The position numbers were made by a program, and so were the translations under genes. Positions 42,255-50,398 of a stretch of 52,138 bases of DNA are shown here, in pieces (within the stretch, counting starts at the first letter, position 1; the number at the start of each line of letters is the position of its first letter). The notes under the pieces are model-generated. The model made no database searches, was not told where the DNA came from, and worked only from the letters and a program-made list of their open reading frames with translations. Source of the stretch: an uncultured SAR86 cluster bacterium (GTDB taxonomy: Bacteria; Pseudomonadota; Gammaproteobacteria; Magnimaribacterales; D2472); assembly GCA_902541365.1 (NCBI GenBank), contig CACBQK010000006.1, positions 1 through 52,138 of the forward strand. Reading direction: 5' to 3'.

Positions 42255-42941
42255 TTATGCCAGCTCCGATATATTTAATTTCAATCCTGGCCCCATTGTG
42301 CTGCTAATTGAAATACCTTTTATATATACACCCTTGGCGGATGCTGGTTTTAATCTTTTTAATTCTTCAACAAGTGCAGTTAAATTCTGATTTACCTTGC
42401 CATCATCAAATGAAACTTTTCCTATGCAACCATGCACAATGCCGCTTTTATCAGTTCTGAACCTAACTTGTCCAGATTTTGCATTCTTTATTGCATCGGC
42501 AACATTATCAGTGACAGTTCCAGTTTTCGGATTTGGCATAAGCCCTTTGGGCCCTAAAACCTGCCCAAGCTTACCAACGACTTTCATAGCTGCCTGTGTT
42601 GAGATTACAACATCTACAGCGATCTCATTTTTTGTAAACTTCTCACTTAAATCATCCATGCCTATAAAATCAGCACCGGCTGATTTTGCATCTTCAGCTG
42701 CATCACCATCAGCAAAAACAGCTACAACAACTTCTTTACCAAGAGAGTTTGGAAGTGTTAAAGCTCCTCGAACATTTTGGTCAGATTTATTCCCGTCAAC
42801 TCCAAGCTTAATAGCTACATCTAGAGACTCATCAAATTTTGGTGATTTATGTTCTTGTAGAATCTTAACAGCATCACTTAATGAGTAATCAGTCATGCTA
42901 TCAACACTTTCTAGAATACTTTTTTGTTTTTTTGTAACCAT
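42255..42941 (-). CDS. rplA: 50S ribosomal protein L1
   Basis: L1 forms the mobile stalk that releases E-site tRNA and in E. coli represses rplK-rplA translation. The 228 residues (E. coli 234) include LPNSLGKEVVVAVFADGD, LGQVLGPKGLMPNPKTGTVT and FRTDKSGIVHGCIGKVSF. It starts 2 bases after rplK. Confidence 0.98.
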   Translation of the reverse strand: MVTKKQKSILESVDSMTDYSLSDAVKILQEHKSPKFDESLDVAIKLGVDGNKSDQNVRGALTLPNSLGKEVVVAVFADGDAAEDAKSAGADFIGMDDLSEKFTKNEIAVDVVISTQAAMKVVGKLGQVLGPKGLMPNPKTGTVTDNVADAIKNAKSGQVRFRTDKSGIVHGCIGKVSFDDGKVNQNLTALVEELKRLKPASAKGVYIKGISISSTMGPGLKLNISELA

Positions 42942-42943
42942 AA

Positions 42944-43378
42944 TTATATTTCTACATCCACTCCCATACTTCTTGCTGTACCTGCAATAATTCTTACCGC
43001 ATTATCCAGATCATTGGCATTTAAATCTGGCTCTTTTGCTTTTGCAATTTCTTCTAGTTGTTTTCTTGAGATTTTTCCAACTTTTTCTCTGTTAGGTTCT
43101 CCACTTCCTTTAGGAATGTTCAAAGCCTTTCTAATTAACACAGCTGCTGGTGGTGTTTTAACAACAAAATCAAAGGATTTATCTTCATAAACACTTATTA
43201 CAACTGGAAGAGGAACGCCCTTCTCTGAATCTTTAGTTTTATCATTGAATGCATTACAAAAATCCATAATGTTTAGTCCCGCTTGTCCTAAAGCAGGGCC
43301 AACAGGTGGACTTGGATTAGCTGCACCCGCGGGTATTTGTAATTTCAAAATATTTGCAACTTTTTTCTTTTTAGCCAT
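42944..43378 (-). CDS. rplK: 50S ribosomal protein L11
   Basis: L11 forms the GTPase-associated region with 23S rRNA and is required for RelA activation. The 144 residues (E. coli 142) contain [20 protein letters not shown] and [17 protein letters not shown], with the C-terminal [12 protein letters not shown]. It starts directly after nusG with no gap, so no separate L11 promoter or leader of the E. coli type fits. Confidence 0.98.
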   Translation of the reverse strand: MAKKKKVANILKLQIPAGAANPSPPVGPALGQAGLNIMDFCNAFNDKTKDSEKGVPLPVVISVYEDKSFDFVVKTPPAAVLIRKALNIPKGSGEPNREKVGKISRKQLEEIAKAKEPDLNANDLDNAVRIIAGTARSMGVDVEI

Positions 43379-43906
43379 TTAAGTTTTCTCTATTTGCATG
43401 AAATTTAATTGCACAGAAGTTGATCTCCCTAAAATCTGAACAGAAACTTTTACTGAGTTCCTTTCATAATCAACTTCCTCTACAACGCCATTGAAATCGT
43501 TAAAGGGTCCATCACAGACTCTAATAACTTCACCTGGTTCAAACATAGTTTTAGGTCTAGGAGCTTCTTCGCCTACTTCAATCCTATTAATAATGCTATT
43601 AACTTCAGCATCAGTGATTGGGCTTGGTTTTTCTCTAGTTCCTCCAACAAACCCTGAAACTCTTGGAGTTTGTTTGACTAACTGCCAAGTGTCATCATCA
43701 AGTTCCATTTGAACGAGGATATATCCTGGGAAGAATTTTCTTTCTGTTTTTTTCTGTTCACCGCTTTTTAGCTCAACAACCTGCTCAGTAGGTACAAGAA
43801 TTTCTCCGAACTTCTCTTTTAGATCTGCCAACATAATTCTTTCTTCCATAGCAGCTTTAACTTTCTGTTCGTATCCTGAATATGCTTGAACTACAAACCA
43901 CTCCAT
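43379..43906 (-). CDS. nusG: Transcription termination/antitermination protein NusG
   Basis: NusG binds the polymerase clamp and, through its KOW domain, Rho or S10/NusE, coupling transcription to translation. The 175 residues (E. coli 181) contain WFVVQAYSGYEQKVKAAMEE, FPGYILVQMELDDDTWQLVK and the KOW domain VIRVCDGPFNDFNGVVEEVD. It is 3 bases after secE. Confidence 0.98.
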   Translation of the reverse strand: MEWFVVQAYSGYEQKVKAAMEERIMLADLKEKFGEILVPTEQVVELKSGEQKKTERKFFPGYILVQMELDDDTWQLVKQTPRVSGFVGGTREKPSPITDAEVNSIINRIEVGEEAPRPKTMFEPGEVIRVCDGPFNDFNGVVEEVDYERNSVKVSVQILGRSTSVQLNFMQIEKT

Positions 43907-43909
43907 CTC

Positions 43910-44272
43910 TTATCCTAAAATTAGTTTTGTTAACCAGCTTAATAAAGACTCTAAGCCCCATAAAAGTAATGCAAGAACAAGGATAGAGATAAAAACAATT
44001 AAAAATGTCTGAGTTGTTTCAACCCTTGTAGGCCAAACAACTCTTCTTAACTCAGTTCTTGATTCTGCCATAAGTTTTATTGACGATTTTCCAAAATCAG
44101 TCAGTGCCATGAAAAGTATGCCGAGGCCAATAAGACCAACAACGCCCAAAACTCTGTAAAGGAATGCAACTTCTGTGTAATAACTGTTACCAACAACAGC
44201 AACTACAAAGAAGGATAATGAAATTAACCACTTTGCTTTGTCTAAGAATTTAAATGACTCTTGTTTACTCAT
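43910..44272 (-). CDS. secE: Protein translocase subunit SecE
   Basis: SecE clamps SecY in the translocon. I place the start at the ATG at 44272, giving MSKQESFKF and 120 residues; the longer open frame to 44326 would run into tRNA-Trp. Three hydrophobic helices are visible, the E. coli-type long form (127 residues), with the conserved amphipathic segment ESRTELRRVVWPTRVETTQT before the last helix. Confidence 0.96.
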   Translation of the reverse strand: MSKQESFKFLDKAKWLISLSFFVVAVVGNSYYTEVAFLYRVLGVVGLIGLGILFMALTDFGKSSIKLMAESRTELRRVVWPTRVETTQTFLIVFISILVLALLLWGLESLLSWLTKLILG

Positions 44273-44296
44273 AATTCTTCCTAAACTCTTCCTCAT

Positions 44297-44372
44297 TGGC
44301 AGGCCAGGAGGGAATTGAACCCCCAACCCCCGGTTTTGGAGACCGGTGCTCTACCAATTGAGCTACTGGCCT
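44297..44372 (-). tRNA. tRNA-Trp (anticodon CCA)
   Basis: The minus strand folds into a full cloverleaf: acceptor AGGCCAG/CTGGCCT, D arm with GTAGCTC, anticodon stem CCGGT/ACCGG around CTCCAAA and a T arm with GGTTCAATTCC. The 3' CCA is encoded and the length is 76 nt. The gene lies between tuf and secE, a frequent arrangement in gammaproteobacteria. Confidence 0.97.
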
Positions 44373-44397
44373 AAAAACGTTATTTACTTTTCCCATT

Positions 44398-44432
44398 AAA
44401 AAAAAGGCGCGCCAAGACTTCCTTGTCTTGGC
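44398..44432 (-). terminator. tuf intrinsic terminator
   Basis: On the minus strand a perfect 8-bp stem GCCAAGAC/GTCTTGGC (44411-44432) with a 6-base loop is followed by GCGCC and then eight T residues (44398-44405). It lies just after the tuf stop and before tRNA-Trp. It is the clearest terminator in the window; readthrough into tRNA-Trp-secE-nusG is probably partial, since no good promoter is visible after it. Confidence 0.8.
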
Positions 44433-44448
44433 AATCGCTTAAATTCTT

Positions 44449-45639
44449 TTACTTAATGATCTTAGCAACAACTCCAGCACCAACTGTTCGCCCACCTTCA
44501 CGTATTGCAAACTTAAGACCTTCGTCCATAGCAATAGGAGCAATCAGTGTTACTGTCATTTTGACGTTATCACCTGGCATTACCATCTCAACTCCATCTG
44601 GTAATTCGCAGGCGCCTGTAACATCAGTAGTTCTAAAATAAAACTGAGGTCTGTAACCTTTAAAGAATGGGGTGTGTCTTCCACCTTCATCCTTTGAAAG
44701 TACATAAATTTCAGCTTCGAATTCTGTATGCGGTGTAATTGATTTAGGAGCAGATAAAACTTGCCCTCTTTCAACTGCATCTCTGTCTATACCTCTAAGA
44801 AGAACACCACAGTTCTCACCGGCTCTTCCTTCATCAAGAGATTTTCTAAACATCTCAACACCGGTACAGGTTGTTTCAGTAGTATCATTAATACCGACTA
44901 TTTCAAGAGCATCTCCAGTTTTAACAATACCAGTTTCTATTCTTCCAGTTACAACTGTTCCTCTTCCTGAGATAGTGAAAACATCTTCAACAGGCATTAA
45001 GAAAGGCTTGTCTGTATCTCTTGCTGGTTCAGGTATTGAAACATCAAGTTCTTCAACTAATTTTTGAACAGCTGGGACACCAATATCTGAAGTGTCTCCT
45101 TCTAGAGCTTTTAATGCACTTCCAGTAATGATAGGTGTGTCATCACCTGGGAATTCATACTCATTTAATAGCTCTCTTATTTCCATTTCAACCAATTCCT
45201 GAAGTTCAGGATCATCAACTTGGTCAGCTTTGTTTAGAAATACTACAATCTTTGGAACACCAACTTGTCTTGCTAAAAGAATGTGCTCTCTTGTTTGAGG
45301 CATTGGACCGTCTGCTGCACTTACAACAAGAATTGCCCCGTCCATTTGTGCGGCACCAGTAATCATATTTTTTACATAGTCTGCGTGACCTGGACAGTCA
45401 ACGTGTGCATAGTGTCTAGCATTTGATACATACTCAACGTGAGATGTAGCAATTGTTATACCTCTTTCTCTTTCTTCAGGAGCATTATCAATTCCATCAA
45501 ATGCAACTGCTTCACCACCGTAAACTTCAGCACAAACCTTAGTTAATGCTGCTGTTAAAGTAGTTTTTCCATGGTCAACGTGACCAATTGTTCCCACATT
45601 GACGTGTGGTAAATTTCTTTCAAACTTTTCTCTTGCCAT
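44449..45639 (-). CDS. tuf: Elongation factor Tu
   Basis: EF-Tu delivers aminoacyl-tRNA to the ribosome. The family start [19 protein letters not shown] fixes the ATG at 45639 (396 residues); the frame is open to 45666. Motifs are [39 protein letters not shown] and NKADQVDD. It lies between tRNA-Thr and tRNA-Trp, the tufB position of E. coli; no second tuf occurs after fusA in this window. The ribosome-binding site is AGAGAGG. Confidence 0.98.
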   Translation of the reverse strand: MAREKFERNLPHVNVGTIGHVDHGKTTLTAALTKVCAEVYGGEAVAFDGIDNAPEERERGITIATSHVEYVSNARHYAHVDCPGHADYVKNMITGAAQMDGAILVVSAADGPMPQTREHILLARQVGVPKIVVFLNKADQVDDPELQELVEMEIRELLNEYEFPGDDTPIITGSALKALEGDTSDIGVPAVQKLVEELDVSIPEPARDTDKPFLMPVEDVFTISGRGTVVTGRIETGIVKTGDALEIVGINDTTETTCTGVEMFRKSLDEGRAGENCGVLLRGIDRDAVERGQVLSAPKSITPHTEFEAEIYVLSKDEGGRHTPFFKGYRPQFYFRTTDVTGACELPDGVEMVMPGDNVKMTVTLIAPIAMDEGLKFAIREGGRTVGAGVVAKIIK

Positions 45640-45669
45640 TTTTTGCCTCTCTAAAAAAATTGCCAATAA

Positions 45670-45744
<75 letters not shown>

Positions 45745-45768
45745 CCGAATTACAGTTCCAAAATTTAA

Positions 45769-45805
45769 GGTGGCGTATTATCCCTCTAAAAGTCCATAAA
45801 CTCAA
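45769..45805 (-). promoter_or_regulatory. tRNA-Thr/tuf promoter with stringent-type discriminator
   Basis: On the minus strand TTGAGT (45800-45805), a 17-base spacer, GATAAT (45777-45782) and then ACGCCACC (45769-45776). Seven of the eight discriminator bases equal the GCGCCACC of E. coli rRNA P1 promoters. The predicted start lies about 25 bases before tRNA-Thr. Confidence 0.75.
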
Positions 45806-45842
45806 CCTTTTTTTGATAAAAAATATACAAAAAAAAAGGGTT
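45804..45842 (-). terminator. AT-rich inverted repeat after tRNA-Tyr, possible terminator
   Basis: AACC plus seven T and G (45804-45815) is mirrored by C plus nine A and GGGTT (45828-45842). On the minus strand this gives a hairpin whose 5' arm contains nine U, about 5 bases after tRNA-Tyr. It could stop or process the tRNA-Tyr transcript just before the tuf promoter, which it touches. Confidence 0.4.
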
Positions 45843-45847
45843 AGAAA

Positions 45848-45932
<85 letters not shown>

Positions 45933-45946
45933 ATTTAAAGGAGTGT

Positions 45947-45975
45947 ATTTTTGATCTAGAATAGCATTAAGTCAA
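45947..45975 (-). promoter_or_regulatory. tRNA-Tyr promoter
   Basis: On the minus strand TTGACT (45970-45975), a 17-base spacer and AAAAAT (45947-45952), followed by ACACTCC. The predicted start is about 8 bases before the mature tRNA. The -35 is strong; the -10 is imperfect. Confidence 0.5.
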
Positions 45976-45991
45976 CTAATTTTTTATTTTC

Positions 45992-46735
45992 ATGCAATTT
46001 AATGAGGAAATTATCCTAAAAGGCCTAAATTTGGCTAATTTTGAGCTCAAAACTCATCAATCAATAGACTCAACTAATGATGAGTGCAAAAGAATAAGTT
46101 CAAATAAAGATATTCTAGTAGTAACTGCAGATAAACAAACTAAGGGGAAAGGCCGAAAAGGAAAGAAATGGCACAGTCCAGAAGGCAATATTTCTCTTTC
46201 CATAGCCTTTGCGGATAGAGAATTTGATGTACCAATAAGTATTGCTACAGGTATTTTGGTTAAAGATGCCCTCACAGAAGTATTTAATCTAGACTCAATC
46301 AAGCTTAAGTGGCCAAATGATCTTGTGTTTGAAAAAAAGAAAATAGGAGGAATATTAGTTGAAAAGGAGGTTTTTTCTAACTATACAAAAGCCATAGTAG
46401 GTATTGGAATAAATCTTGAGTTAGATGAAAAAGAATCTTGGTGGGGAGATTTCGGAGATCTCAATGGTATAAGCTTGAGAGATAAAATCATTAATAAGAT
46501 ATTAGTAAAATTTGAGGCTCTGTTTAGGGATGGTCTCAATGATTGGAAGAATCTTTGGAATCAATCTTGCATACATAATGATGCCATCATTTCTGTTGCT
46601 AGGAATGATGAGATCATTAAAGGAAAATATTTAGGAATAAATGATTCTGGTGAGCTTCTACTAGAAAAAAAAATAGGAGAAATTATTTCTTTTTCATCTG
46701 GTGAAGTGTCAATAAAAGGAATCTATAATAAATAG
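45992..46735 (+). CDS. birA: Biotin-[acetyl-CoA-carboxylase] ligase, single-function form
   Basis: This enzyme attaches biotin to the carboxyl carrier protein of acetyl-CoA carboxylase through biotinyl-AMP, feeding malonyl-CoA to FabB-type synthases. The 247 residues contain the adenylate-binding GKGRKGKKWHSPEGN (from 52), KWPNDL (106-111), the lysine before GGILVE (117) and a small C-terminal SH3-like domain. The N-terminal winged-helix of E. coli BirA (about 60 residues) is absent, so it cannot repress biotin genes. The next gene, msrA, starts immediately after its stop. Confidence 0.95.
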   Translation: MQFNEEIILKGLNLANFELKTHQSIDSTNDECKRISSNKDILVVTADKQTKGKGRKGKKWHSPEGNISLSIAFADREFDVPISIATGILVKDALTEVFNLDSIKLKWPNDLVFEKKKIGGILVEKEVFSNYTKAIVGIGINLELDEKESWWGDFGDLNGISLRDKIINKILVKFEALFRDGLNDWKNLWNQSCIHNDAIISVARNDEIIKGKYLGINDSGELLLEKKIGEIISFSSGEVSIKGIYNK

Positions 46736-47293
46736 ATGAAACATTTTCTATCAAATCTAGATCTTCATAGTGAAACTCCTCAAGATTATGAATCAATTAT
46801 TTTTGGAGCTGGTTGCTTTTGGGGAGTTGAAAAAAAGTTTTGGCAACTAGATGGCGTTTGGCTAACTTCGGTTGGATATTCTGGCGGCGAACTAGAAGAT
46901 CCTTCTTACGAAATTGTATGTTCAGGAACAACTAATCATGTGGAAGTTGTTAAAGTTGTATTTAACCCGGAAGTTATATCATTGGCAGATCTACTCAAAG
47001 TTTTTTGGGAATGTCATGATCCAACTCAAGGAATGAGACAAGGCAATGATATTGGATCACAATATCGATCGGTGATTTTTCTTAATTCAGAGTTACATAA
47101 AGATGAATCCCTATCATCTTTGGAAACTTATCAGGATGAACTTGAGCTTAATGGTTACGGCCCCATTACTACTGAAATTTCGATGATGAAGAATTACTTT
47201 TTAGCTGAGGAATATCATCAACAGTATTTAGCTAAAAATCCAAATGGCTATTGCGGGCTTGGGGGAACTGGCTGCTCTTTCCCAAATAATTAA
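46736..47293 (+). CDS. msrA: Peptide methionine-S-sulfoxide reductase MsrA
   Basis: MsrA repairs oxidised methionine (S-epimer) with thioredoxin. The 185 residues hold the catalytic GCFWGVEKKF (Cys27), GYSGG, GRTNHVEVV-like GTTNHVEVVKV, and GNDIGSQYRSVIF. C-terminal resolving cysteines are likely in NGYCGLGGTGC. The ATG directly follows the birA TAG, so translation is coupled. No signal peptide is present, so it acts in the cytoplasm. Confidence 0.96.
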   Translation: MKHFLSNLDLHSETPQDYESIIFGAGCFWGVEKKFWQLDGVWLTSVGYSGGELEDPSYEIVCSGTTNHVEVVKVVFNPEVISLADLLKVFWECHDPTQGMRQGNDIGSQYRSVIFLNSELHKDESLSSLETYQDELELNGYGPITTEISMMKNYFLAEEYHQQYLAKNPNGYCGLGGTGCSFPNN

Positions 47294-47299
47294 TTTGTA

Positions 47300-47305
47300 T
47301 ATAAT
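47300..47305 (+). promoter_or_regulatory. tRNA-Thr(TGT) -10 element
   Basis: TATAAT lies 10 bases before the tRNA 5' end, just after the msrA stop; no convincing -35 is seen inside msrA. Confidence 0.45.
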
Positions 47306-47315
47306 AGCAATCTTT

Positions 47316-47392
<77 letters not shown>

Positions 47393-47424
47393 TTTTTGTA
47401 TTACAAATACCAACGGAATGATTT

Positions 47425-48840
47425 CTAATCATTATTAAAGAAAAGTCGGATATTTGTTTGGCCTTCTATTCCTCCATCATATCCATTTAGCTTAAAACCT
47501 ATTAACCCAGATCCATCTGGATAGAAGAAGAACAACTCATAATTATTGACGGCTGTAACAATGTTGTTACAAGGTGAAAAACCGGAAAGATTGGTATCCA
47601 TTTTAAGAAAAAACCTTTGATATGAATCAACATCTGAATTAAATAAATATTTGAATGCATGGTAGCATTCATTCCACGTTGAATTATCAGAGGCAAGAAT
47701 CCTATTAGCTTTTCTTGAGCCCTGCAAAGTTGCTCCTTGATATGTAGTATTTAAGATATGATCTGATGAAGTATAGGACTCTGTTGATACTTTAAATCCA
47801 TATTCATTTGGAATTAAGCTAACCAATGATTGATATGATGCAAACAAATCAAGGCCTGCAAAATTCGTAGCGAAAATATCACCTTCTCCCGTTTTTGGAG
47901 ACGATTCCCAAAGCTCTTTTTCAGCTAAAAATAATATCACATAATTACTACCGCTCATTTCCGAGTATCCGATGAAAGAGGATGTATTGTCTGTTGGTGA
48001 ACTATTTGGAGTTGCATAAACAGCCATTTGTAAGTCAGGATATGCAAAAGCATCAAATGGACTTCCACCCTCATCTGTAAATTGAAAATCTAAAGCTAAA
48101 TCTGCTGTAAATTGCTCAAGTTCTTCCAAAGATTGCGGTTCGTAATTATAGGGATCAATGTCTATGGAGGTGTTTAAATAAATGCCCTCTATCCCATTAA
48201 GGTTATCTGCTGTTATAGGAAGTGAAATGGAGCTCTCACCTTCAAAAAATTCAAGTCTCTGGCCACTTAAAGAAATTCCTGTTGGAGGATTTTCTGCATC
48301 GTCTCCTGTGTTGTAATAGCAAATATATTGGAGTTCATCTGTGGAAGCATTACTGAACATTAGTGCAGATGCATCACTTGAACCTTTCAGTTCAAATTCA
48401 ACTGTGGCCACTGATGCACAATATTCGTCAAGCTTCTCAATTAAAAATCCCTTATAAACTTTGCTACCTGAACCAACAAAGGCAGTTGCATCATATGCTT
48501 GAGTACCAGATACAGTTAGTGATGCTGAGGATGAGCCGCCTGCTCCAGTGCAAGATAGAGAAAAGGTATTTGAACCATAATCAATATTACTTACTTCTTC
48601 AGAACCAGATGTAGCCTTTGTTCCTGACCAGCTTCCTGAAGCTGAGCAAGAATTTGCATTTGATGATGACCATGTAAGAGTAGTGCTTTGACCAGTTGGC
48701 ACACTTGAATTGCTTGTGCTTAGAGTAACCGAGGGCAAAGGAGCTGAAGGCGTACTAGGTGATGATCCACCACCACCGCCTCCGCCACAAGAAGATAGAA
48801 AAAGAAATGCTAGTAAATAATGAGAGTGTTTAAAAGACAT
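47425..48840 (-). CDS. Lipoprotein with glycine tether and Ig-like domain
   Basis: The 471-residue product has a lipoprotein signal peptide with lipobox LSSC (Cys18), followed by seven glycines and a Ser/Pro-rich tether. Residues about 37-110 form an Ig/PKD-like beta domain (VTLSTSNSSVPTGQSTTLTW) with two cysteines (65 and 97) that may form a disulfide. The remaining 360 residues are acidic, aromatic-rich and not recognised; several cysteines (such as ECYHAF and SPCNN) suggest an exported, oxidised fold. It is likely anchored in the outer membrane. It follows the 5'-nucleotidase by 26 bases on the same strand and may belong to the same operon. Confidence 0.8.
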   Translation of the reverse strand: MSFKHSHYLLAFLFLSSCGGGGGGGSSPSTPSAPLPSVTLSTSNSSVPTGQSTTLTWSSSNANSCSASGSWSGTKATSGSEEVSNIDYGSNTFSLSCTGAGGSSSASLTVSGTQAYDATAFVGSGSKVYKGFLIEKLDEYCASVATVEFELKGSSDASALMFSNASTDELQYICYYNTGDDAENPPTGISLSGQRLEFFEGESSISLPITADNLNGIEGIYLNTSIDIDPYNYEPQSLEELEQFTADLALDFQFTDEGGSPFDAFAYPDLQMAVYATPNSSPTDNTSSFIGYSEMSGSNYVILFLAEKELWESSPKTGEGDIFATNFAGLDLFASYQSLVSLIPNEYGFKVSTESYTSSDHILNTTYQGATLQGSRKANRILASDNSTWNECYHAFKYLFNSDVDSYQRFFLKMDTNLSGFSPCNNIVTAVNNYELFFFYPDGSGLIGFKLNGYDGGIEGQTNIRLFFNND

Positions 48841-48866
48841 ATTTTATAAATTAGCATAACACGTAA

Positions 48867-50396
48867 TTACTTTTCAAACATTATCCTTCCATCATACATA
48901 GGTGTATATGAAGGTTTATCTTTAAGATATTTTTCCACTACATCCACAATGAATATATTTGTATCCTCGTATTCAATAGATTCAGTAAACTCCCAATATC
49001 CATCACCACCAAGAGTGACAAAATTTGTTGAAGCTACCCAATAAGTTTTGTCATTTTCAATTGGTTTTCCATTAAGGCTTAGTTCTTTAATCTCGCCATT
49101 AGAATTAATAACATATTTGAAGCTTTTGGAAACTTGCAAGACTCCATTCGTCATTCCAGCAGCATGATCAAAAAGACCTTTTATTTGTGCTCCTGTTATT
49201 TTGGTCATTACAAGTGTGTTTGGAAAAGGGAAAGCAGAAATCAGGTCACCCTTTGTTAAGACTCCTGGATCCAAGTCCTGTCTGAGTGCGCCACTATTGA
49301 TAACTGCAAAATCAATTTTCTCATCATATTCTTCTGCAGCATCAGCAAATAGATTTCCCATGTTTGACTCTTCACCATATGCTCTTACCATTTTATCTGT
49401 AGTGAATGAAACTTCTTTAAGTGCAATCTTCTGCACCTGACTCTCCCAATAATCAATAACTTTTGACATTTCGGGATCATCTTCAATTTCATCATCGAAG
49501 ATAGTAATGAGCTCATTAGAGTAATCAACAATCTTATTTTTTTCAGTATCATAGCTAACAACAAGCTTTCCTAACTCAATCGAATACGCATTAGTTGAAA
49601 CTATTATTGTTTCGTTAGAAAGCAGTGCGTCAGGTGTTCCTTTGTGAGCATGTCCTGTGATCATAATGTCTACACCAGGAACATTTTTTGCTAGATCAAT
49701 ATCTTTGCTTAAAGTTCTTTCCACATCAGATAAACCTTTGGTCGACTGTCTTCCAGGAACTCCTTCATGAACACTTAGGACTATTAAATCGGTTAATGGT
49801 TCAAGCTCTTCAATATATTTTCTTAAGTAATATTCTTCATCACGAGCCTCTAATCCATCAACCATTTTAAAGTTTGTTGTATCGTAAAATGCAAACTTGC
49901 CATGCAGTCCAATCACTCCTATTTTCAATCCATGACTTTCAAGAATGACATATGGATTATCCCAAATAAGCTCATCGGTTCCTTCATAGAAAATATTTCC
50001 ATTAACAATAGGAAAAGTTGCCAGCTCTAATTTTTCAAGCATGCTTTCCCAACCATGATCAAATTCATGATTGCCAATGCAAGCAGCATCAACTCCAAGC
50101 AAATTCATAGTATCTATTACTGCCTCGCCCTCTGTGAGCGTGCTTATATAAGGACCAGAAAAATAATCGCCCGCATCAATATAAAGAGTATTTGGATTTG
50201 CAGATTTTTCTTCTTTTATTAGAGTAGCTAGATTTGCAAATCCACCAACTGGTCTTGTCTTACTTATCCATTGCTCTATATGGGGTTGAAGGTGAGCATG
50301 AAGATCATTTGTATATAAAAAATTAAGCTCTTTTATTTCTGATTTAGCTGGAAGAGATAAAAAAAGACCAACAAGAAATAAATATTTACTTTTCAA
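48867..50396 (-). CDS. Secreted 5'-nucleotidase/2',3'-cyclic phosphodiesterase family (UshA-like)
   Basis: This periplasmic or surface enzyme releases phosphate and nucleosides from nucleotides. The 509 residues start with a signal peptide (cleavage near PAKSE, residue 19). The metallophosphatase domain has NDLHAH (30-35), DAGDYFSG (74-81), GNHEFDHG (108-115), LSVHEG (His210) and GHAHKG (248-253), all the two-metal ligands. The C-terminal 5'-nucleotidase domain has NSGALRQDL and LGGDGYWEF for substrate stacking. It begins 2 bases after the amidohydrolase gene. The exact substrate is not readable; nucleotide or sugar-phosphate scavenging is likely. Confidence 0.93.
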   Translation of the reverse strand: MKSKYLFLVGLFLSLPAKSEIKELNFLYTNDLHAHLQPHIEQWISKTRPVGGFANLATLIKEEKSANPNTLYIDAGDYFSGPYISTLTEGEAVIDTMNLLGVDAACIGNHEFDHGWESMLEKLELATFPIVNGNIFYEGTDELIWDNPYVILESHGLKIGVIGLHGKFAFYDTTNFKMVDGLEARDEEYYLRKYIEELEPLTDLIVLSVHEGVPGRQSTKGLSDVERTLSKDIDLAKNVPGVDIMITGHAHKGTPDALLSNETIIVSTNAYSIELGKLVVSYDTEKNKIVDYSNELITIFDDEIEDDPEMSKVIDYWESQVQKIALKEVSFTTDKMVRAYGEESNMGNLFADAAEEYDEKIDFAVINSGALRQDLDPGVLTKGDLISAFPFPNTLVMTKITGAQIKGLFDHAAGMTNGVLQVSKSFKYVINSNGEIKELSLNGKPIENDKTYWVASTNFVTLGGDGYWEFTESIEYEDTNIFIVDVVEKYLKDKPSYTPMYDGRIMFEK

Positions 50397-50398
50397 AA

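Noticed and set aside
44273..44326. Longer SecE start
   Set aside because: It would be encoded within the tRNA-Trp gene.
47417..47433. AATGAT/ATCATT hairpin between tRNA-Thr and the lipoprotein gene as a two-way terminator
   Set aside because: The stem is 6 bp and AT-rich, and no T run follows on either strand.
48760..48790. Repeated CCACC/GCC tract as a DNA repeat or CRISPR-like element
   Set aside because: It simply encodes the polyglycine tether after the lipobox.
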